From positions 17,827 to 81,826 of the forward strand of contig JAJAGP010003175.1 of NCBI GenBank assembly GCA_025084515.1: a DNA stretch of 64,000 nt. The letters are read 5' to 3'. The position numbers and the translations under genes are program-made. The notes under the pieces are model-generated. The model was given only the letters and a program-made list of their open reading frames with translations, was not told the origin of the DNA and searched no databases. Shown here one piece after another: positions 1 through 64,000 of this stretch. How positions within the stretch are numbered: the stretch's first letter is position 1; each line of letters starts with the position of its first letter. This DNA comes from Ancistrus triradiatus (lineage: Eukaryota > Chordata > Actinopteri > Siluriformes > Loricariidae).

Positions 1-1240
1 GTCATGTGCACTGTGCTCTGTCACCCAAGAGTGGGGTTAAAGAGAGATTCTTTTGCTTTCACAACCACCAAGAGGACAAAAGTGCTGCAACAATAACAAA
101 GCTTTTAGCTTTCCTAGAAGAAATAGACTGTGTAATGCTGCGATGGAGCAGCGGTCAAGTGTTTGAGGCTTAACAAGTGCAAGGACAAGTGAAGGAGGCC
201 AATCTGTACGCCCTGTTTGTGCATTGCTATGCTCACAGTTTGAATTTGGTTACGTCCCAAAGGGCGTCAAAAGTTGGTGGGTGCAAGGCTTTTTCTCCCA
301 TCTTTCTGGCCTTGCATCTTTTTTCATACATTCCCCAAAGCAAATGCACCTGCTCAGTTCTGCAAGCTTAGACTGCTCCATGTAGCGGCAACACGATGGA
401 ACTTCATTTCACGGCTTGTTTTTACCGTGTTCGAAACGAAAGGGGAGCTAAATTTTTTCAGCAATTTTTCTTTGACAACCTCATGCAGTTTCATCAAGAT
501 GTGTTTCTCAATCAACTCCAGAGCTTTATGCTTAACTTTCTTCTGTCAACTTTCAATCAGATTTTCGCATTTGCTGATGTGCTGTTCGTAGTACTGCAAG
601 ACAAAAGTCTTGATTTGCAGTTTTGCCTCTCAAGGATCGATGAGTTCCACTATGTCATCGAGAGTAAAAGAGCTAACTTTGCACATATTTTTGATGAAAC
701 AGTGGAAGACTGAGGCATGCCACTTCAGAGGAGAAATCCAACAGCTGACTTACAATCAGAGGCTATACATCACCATCATGGACATCGCAGTACAAATCAG
801 GAATAGGATTTCTGTTTCTTGCTTAATTGGATCCGCAGCATTTATGCTCGTATGAACACTTTTCTTGCAGCCACATTTGCATAATTATCCAAAGCTTACT
901 GTAAACATTTGGACATGAAGACTGGAAACATTGGGCTGAAGACTGCACTAACAGTACTGTACTCCATGAAAGAGTTCACAGGGAAGAATCCTTCCCAATC
1001 TCTTTCTTTGCTTAACTGTTACAATCCCTATGTCAACGGCTTCTGCTGAACAAAGCTTCTTGTCTATGAAGAGAATAAAAAGCCACACAAGGAACACAAC
1101 AGAGCAAGTCAGACTGTCGTCCCAGGCACTTATCGCAATCCTGAAGGATTTGCTGATGTAGCTGAGAATGGAATGAGACATTCCACGACAAAGTCATCAA
1201 AGGAGCGAAGGATGGATTTTACGGTCAGATAATGGACTAG
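1..1240 (+). pseudogene. hAT-superfamily transposase remnant (ZMYM-type)
   Basis: Frameshifted coding remnant that runs in from the window edge. 177-371 holds LYALFVHCYAHSLNLV, the VHCxAHxLNLV signature of hAT/ZMYM-type transposases; 370-420 reads LLHVAATRWNF, the TRW motif; and 1018-1161 reads VTIPMSTASAEQSFLSMKRI followed by RLSSQALIAILKDLLM, the hATC dimerisation domain, ending at TAG. Several stops and frame changes separate these blocks, so it is not functional. It lies in intron 10 of creb3l1 on the opposite strand. Terminal repeats were not identified. Confidence 0.8.
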
Positions 1241-1448
1241 TTTCTACTTAAATGTTTTGGCTGTCTTGGCATATTGTATACATTTGATTTGAGTGACTGT
1301 ACTTTCTTGATCGACTTTTGTGTTTTTTTGGGAACACGTTACACAGAAAATTATGCTATAAAAAATAGAAAAACATTGTGTTCTTTCATACATGCTGCTT
1401 TTGTCATTTGTAGTTGCATTTGTGGATCCTGATCTTTATTTTGCAATC

Positions 1449-1463
1449 TAAATCTCACTCTCA

Positions 1464-1514
<51 letters not shown>

Positions 1515-1532
1515 GCACACACACACACACAC
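1449..1532. repeat. (TC)n/(CA)n microsatellite
   Basis: Run of CT/TC dinucleotides followed by about 60 bp of CA repeat with one CGCG interruption. It is directly downstream of the hAT remnant. Confidence 0.97.
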
Positions 1533-1579
1533 TTCCATATTTTAGGCCAATAATTTCCATAAAGTATTGCAATTGTGCA

Positions 1580-2873
1580 GCCAGCAAATTCAGCTTTTAT
1601 TCGCTTCTGTGGCCAATTGTGGCTCAGCTAGCTGATAAGGAGGTTGAGAACTACTCTTAAGCCACTGTTACAGGGTGTGCCTTGTGAAGGGCTTCATTCA
1701 CCCCATTTGTTTCCAGTTCTGTGTTGTGTTGTGTCTTGTGTTCCATTTCAAAAGCTTTGGCGGCATCGTGTGGCGATGGTGTGGAATTTTCAGTGGCACG
1801 CTCCCCTCCCAGAGAGCCAATAGAATGTGTTTATCCACGCACTTGCAGATCGTCAAGAGCAATAAGCACGCTCCTACTTAAGAAGTGGCTTGCGCCTGGT
1901 TGCTGGTTTGTCAGTGTATAATACTCCAGCAAGTGGTCTCTACCACACATTACTTTTGCGTTAGTTTTTTACATTACTAAAGACTCTTCTTGTTGTTTAT
2001 TTTTGTGCCTGATGCACATCTCTTTTGTTGCCCATTTCAAGTCTGCTGCTGTGTTTGGAGCCGCCTCTTCTAGGCAATCTACCTCCGCTGTCAGGGACAC
2101 AACCAAGCTCCCTCATGCCCGCACAGAGGCTTGCAGCTCGGTAATTACCCGTGGTCTTGACTGGATCACCACTGATCGCCGCTCACTGCACTCACAGACC
2201 TTACCACGAGCTCTTCTGCACAGACACTCACTACTGTAAATAACCTGCAGCTTTGTGAACTATATTCCAACTACAATCCAACTATGATACACTGCACTTT
2301 GGTTCAAAGGAACCCAGAGGCTTCACCTCCATCCAACCACTAGATTTCAAAGCTATTGATTCTACCACCTCATTCCTGGATAATGCTGGTAAATTAGTGT
2401 CAGTAACTGTTGACTTCTTTCGAGTAAATTTACATTCCTTGTTTACATTTGGCAGTAGTCCATTACTTTAACCACTACACCACCAATAGTCCAGTGTATT
2501 CATGCAAACCCAAGGGCTTCTGGTTATTACAATAACCAAGTAATTCTAAATCTGGTTATCATATTAATGGCAGTTCTTTTTAGCAGTTTTATTTCAGTTA
2601 TCTTGTACAAATTCACTCAGTGTCTTTATAAATGTATACTACTTAAATATTCTTTTTACTACATAAAATGACATTTCTGTCATCTGAGACAGGTTTTTGC
2701 CTATGCATGCATCTTTGCTATGTATGCTATTTTGCAGCTATTAAAATAATTTTTTTAGACAAAGTTTTATGGATTGTCATAGAAATACATTTCTGTATTG
2801 CCATACGAGCTCAAATTGCCTACTGCTTCCCTCAGGGAAAAGTGAGAGGTCAGAGATTAGAGGGGAGACGTAC
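1580..2873. other. intron 10 sequence without recognised gene
   Basis: Nothing coding was recognised on either strand. 1660-2250 is GC-richer and could be old repeat-derived sequence (promoter- or LTR-like), but no terminal duplications or polypurine tract were found. No creb3l1 exon 11 is visible here. Confidence 0.5.
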
Positions 2874-61108
<58,235 letters not shown>

Positions 61109-61460
61109 ACTGTTATTAGATCAGACTGGGTTTTGAAAAAAAAATACTACAAAGTCTCAAACGTACAAAATCTTAATGCACCCTGGAAAAAGTGCACCTT
61201 GGCTTACAGAATAAGCCAATTGTGTTCGTCTGATGGTTGGATGTCTCCTTCATCCGAGGCAACAGCCAGTTTTATTCACTTTATTCACTTCGTCTTCAGA
61301 TCGGTTTAAGGGAATGAAACCAATACGCACCCGTGCGTCTTCTGAATGTGCCTTATTCACAGCTTGATCCCCAGGGAGCAACCGGTCTCATGCATATGGA
61401 GCCTCCCACTGTAACCCTTTAAGCGACACACTCATGCCCACGTTATATCCTGTTTAAAGG
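61109..61460 (-). promoter_or_regulatory. creb3l1: creb3l1 5' UTR and probable promoter region
   Basis: Sequence immediately upstream of the start codon, free of recognised transposons. Read on the minus strand it contains two ATTGG (inverted CCAAT) pentamers, one in the gcgtattggtttc context and one in cacaattggctt. No TATA box at a convincing distance and no transcription start can be assigned from sequence alone, so the extent is approximate. Confidence 0.4.
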
Positions 61461-61939
61461 CACAAAACGTTGCTGTAGTATATCACATTTTTTCTGATAT
61501 ACTGCACTGTACTTATTTTGCTCATTGCGTTAATTGAACAGTATACCCTTACAAATAAAGAAGTTTATGCAAGCTATTAGTACACGTACTTTAAACTAAA
61601 AATAATTAAATATGCTTTCCGTTTACTTTTCATGTACTTGCCAGAGATATAGTACTTTTGATCAAGATATACTTAAAGTATAAGCATATTTGTCTTATTC
61701 ATAAAGTTTAAATATACTTGGTTTGTAGTTTGGGGAAAAGAAATTAATTATATATCTAAAAAAAATATTTCTGAGGTACTTTTTAAATTATGTACTTTCA
61801 TTTTATATAAATGTTGCATTTCATACAATGCTGTAATTACACGCATACTGATGCCGCGATTCAAACGTAATCGAACAATAAACGGACACGTCGTTTTAAA
61901 CCCTGTTTATTAATAATTCATCTTGTTTCTATAACGCTT

Positions 61940-63225
61940 CTATGGAGTGAGATCACTATCTTTAATATGAGAGCGCAAAATCAAAAAACGAGAGCGCAGA
62001 ATCACTTTAAATCGAGCAAAATCGAGAACTGTACGCTTCAGTTCTGTGCGCGTTTCCTAGATAAAACCCGGAAATACATCAGAGGCCAAGGCTTGGTAGA
62101 TAGTTACTGGAAGTATCGATTGCAAGATGTCGCTAAAGGCAATCGGCAGTCAGGAATAATATAGAGATTAATATAAAATGCAGTAAAGAAGATACTAAAT
62201 GCATTATTAAAGCTAAAATGAAGGATAAATGGCAAAATCTATGGGCACAGAACAAACTGGAAGACAGTTTTATAATATTAAAAGTACAGTTGGAAAGGGC
62301 AGGAATACAAACTGAAGTAAGCAAGAAGAGAGCATATTATCAAGAATGCGATCTGGACATACAGGGTTAAGCAGCACCTTGTTAATGAAGAAACATATTG
62401 AGGGCAACTGTGAATACTGTAACAATCAAGAAACTGTAGAACACGTAATCCTTCATTGTACTAAATATTATCAAGCCAGACAATGATTAATTTCACATCT
62501 TGAGGGAAATCAAATTATACTGAAATTACATGACATATATCAAAAGTTTGGACACTCTTTATGAAACGTTTGTTGATTTTCTAAGGTAAATAAACTAGCC
62601 TACCTCTACATGAAATAATAGTATGGCATATTTCTACAAATGTTTAATGCACAGTATTTATTTGCTGAATTTAACATGTTGGAAGAACATAATATAAAAT
62701 GTGACTTGGACAGATCAGGACACCCTGTCAGTCAGTACTTGGCAACTCCTTGACACAAACTACAGGGAATCAATAGGTGCCCAAATCTTTGCACTTGCAG
62801 CATTTTATGTTATTTTCTCCCCAGTATGTTAAATTCAGCAAATCAGTGATGGTATTACATTACAATTTAGACCTGTTTTCATTTTGAATTTAGAACGATG
62901 TTCCCAATTGTCGGGCCTAGTGTGTGAACATGTGATTTGATGTAAAGATGTCTGAAATAACTGCATTCTCAGTAGATATAATGTATTTGAGATCATGTAT
63001 AGATCTGTGGATTTCTGGAAGTTGTGCAGAGAACTGGCTGGCCATCATGTTATGGTCCTTCTTTTGAAATAATTTCCCAGTTTACTTTTAATATTATAAA
63101 ACTGTATCCTTCATTTTAGCTTTAATAATGCATTTAGTATCTTCTACTGCTTTTTATATTATTCTCTATATTATTCCTTACTGCTGATTGCCTTTAGGGA
63201 CATCTTGCAATAGGCTCTATGCACG
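61940..63225 (-). mobile_element. foldback element with LINE-derived arms, copy B
   Basis: Left arm 61940-62300 starts ctatggagtgagatcactatc as copy A does; right arm (about 63090-63225 read inverted) has the same aagatactaaatgcattattaaagctaaaatgaaggata but lacks its outer part and has an internal deletion. The interior is the reverse complement of copy A's interior. Plus strand at about 62180-62490 reads AKMKDKWQNLWAQNKLED, MRSGHTGLSSTLLMKKHIEG and CEYCNNQETVEHVILHCTKY, the zinc-knuckle-like C-terminal end of RNase H-bearing (I/Nimb-type) LINE ORF2. Located just upstream of the creb3l1 promoter. Confidence 0.75.
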
Positions 63226-63600
63226 CTTGTCTTCCGGGTTCTCGTATACCGGCAGACTAGCTTCCTGTTTTAAACGCCGGACACTGAACACATATCATTA
63301 GAACATGATTCATAATGAAAATAATAATTATTTTTATTAATCTTAATAATAAAGTCAAAGTTAAAGTGAACTTTACTGTCATTCAGACTATACAGCAGGG
63401 AGTGTACATCTGGACGAAATTCTCCGATGTGCAAGAATGACAAGGGTGTAGAGACCTGAGACACACATACGCTCATATATACATATAGACACATAAATAG
63501 AGGAAAACCAAAGAATAACTAGATGGCGAAAGTTCATGGACGAATTTTGAGGTTGGCGTGAAAAAGTGCCCTTACCCGTGGGACCAAAATGCATTAAATG

Positions 63601-64000
63601 TCACCTCAGATTGCACCCGTGACAAAGCCTGGCAAATTTTGTGGCAATCGGTCCAAAACTGACTGAATTACGTTTATTGTCCCACCCAGGGGCCCCAGTG
63701 CCCAGCCGGGATCCACAGGGGCTCCATGGGCATCACATGTCACCTCAGATTGCACCCGGGACCAAGCTTGCCAAATTTCGTGGCCGTACGTCAAAAACTG
63801 ACTGAATTACGTTCATTGGCCCACCCAGGGGCCCCAGTGCCCAGCCCGGGTCTACAGGGGCTCCATGGGCATCACATGTCACCTCAGATTGAACCTGGGA
63901 CCAAGCTTGCCAAATTTCATGGCCGTAGGTCAAAAACTGACTGAGTTACTGTCATTGGCCCTCATTGGCCCACCCAGGGGCCCCAGTGCCCACCCGGGGT
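63601..64000. repeat. 139-bp tandem satellite, at least 2.9 units, continues beyond window
   Basis: Units start at 63601, 63740 and 63879 with tcacctcagattg(c/a)ac. Each carries ccaaatttcgtggccgta, aaaactgactgaattacg, cccacccaggggccccagtgcccagcc and ggggctccatgggcatcacatg. The third unit has an extra gccctcattggcc stretch. Divergence between units is low. Unit length is constant at 139 bp. Confidence 0.95.

Noticed and set aside
1..2873. creb3l1 exon 11 with the S1P cleavage motif
   Set aside because: No minus-strand segment resembling SRSLLFY with a usable acceptor was seen, so the remaining exons are taken to lie outside the window.
63601..64000. CRISPR-like or protein-coding repeat (open frames reading MTYGHEIWQAWS)
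   Set aside because: Units are contiguous 139-bp repeats without spacers, and open frames arise simply because 139-bp units happen to lack stops in one frame; it is satellite DNA.

Overview
This is a vertebrate, almost certainly teleost, genomic window. It is dominated by one split gene on the minus strand whose introns are packed with transposable elements. The gene is recognisable as creb3l1 (OASIS), an ER-anchored bZIP transcription factor. Ten coding exons were placed by protein homology and GT/AG splice sites, from the start codon at 61108 down to 2874. Together they encode 441 residues plus one base: acidic N-terminal activation region, Pro/Ser-rich region, basic region and leucine zipper, the conserved TQTGTC motif, the transmembrane segment and the start of the lumenal tail. 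The last exons (S1P cleavage site, rest of the lumenal domain, stop codon) must lie before position 1. The fish assignment rests on the repeats: several Tc1-like families, L2, RTE, CR1/Rex-like and RNase H-type LINEs, and tRNA-derived SINEs. The species cannot be told from the sequence.

Layout from high to low coordinates (direction of transcription): 63601-64000, a 139-bp tandem satellite upstream of the gene; 61940-63225, a foldback element; about 61109-61460, 5' UTR and promoter; exon 1 at 61007-61108; intron 1 (14.9 kb) with Tc1-like elements, SINEs and microsatellites; exon 2 at 45940-46144; intron 2 (14.1 kb) with a Tc1-like element split by a 4-kb L2 LINE, other Tc1 remnants, an L2 tail and a hAT MITE with intact target-site duplication; then exons 3-8 clustered in 3.8 kb (27974-31798); intron 8 (24.6 kb) with the deepest nesting (Tc1-like > RTE > L2), two further L2 pieces, a Ty3/Gypsy gag remnant, two more Tc1-like elements and a second copy of the foldback element; exons 9 and 10 at 3288-3387 and 2874-3024; and part of intron 10, with a hAT transposase remnant at its far end.

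The transposon coding regions seen here carry frameshifts, stops or deletions, so I call them relics. The most interesting points are an exact threefold 14-residue tandem repeat inside creb3l1 exon 5, the inverted-arm element with LINE-derived arms present twice in opposite orientation, the three-level nested insertion whose innermost hit lies at the RTE reverse transcriptase DLEKAY codons, and L2 copies that keep an esterase-like ORF1 and display different states of the reverse transcriptase YADD box. No bacterial-type system, CRISPR array or structural RNA gene was found.
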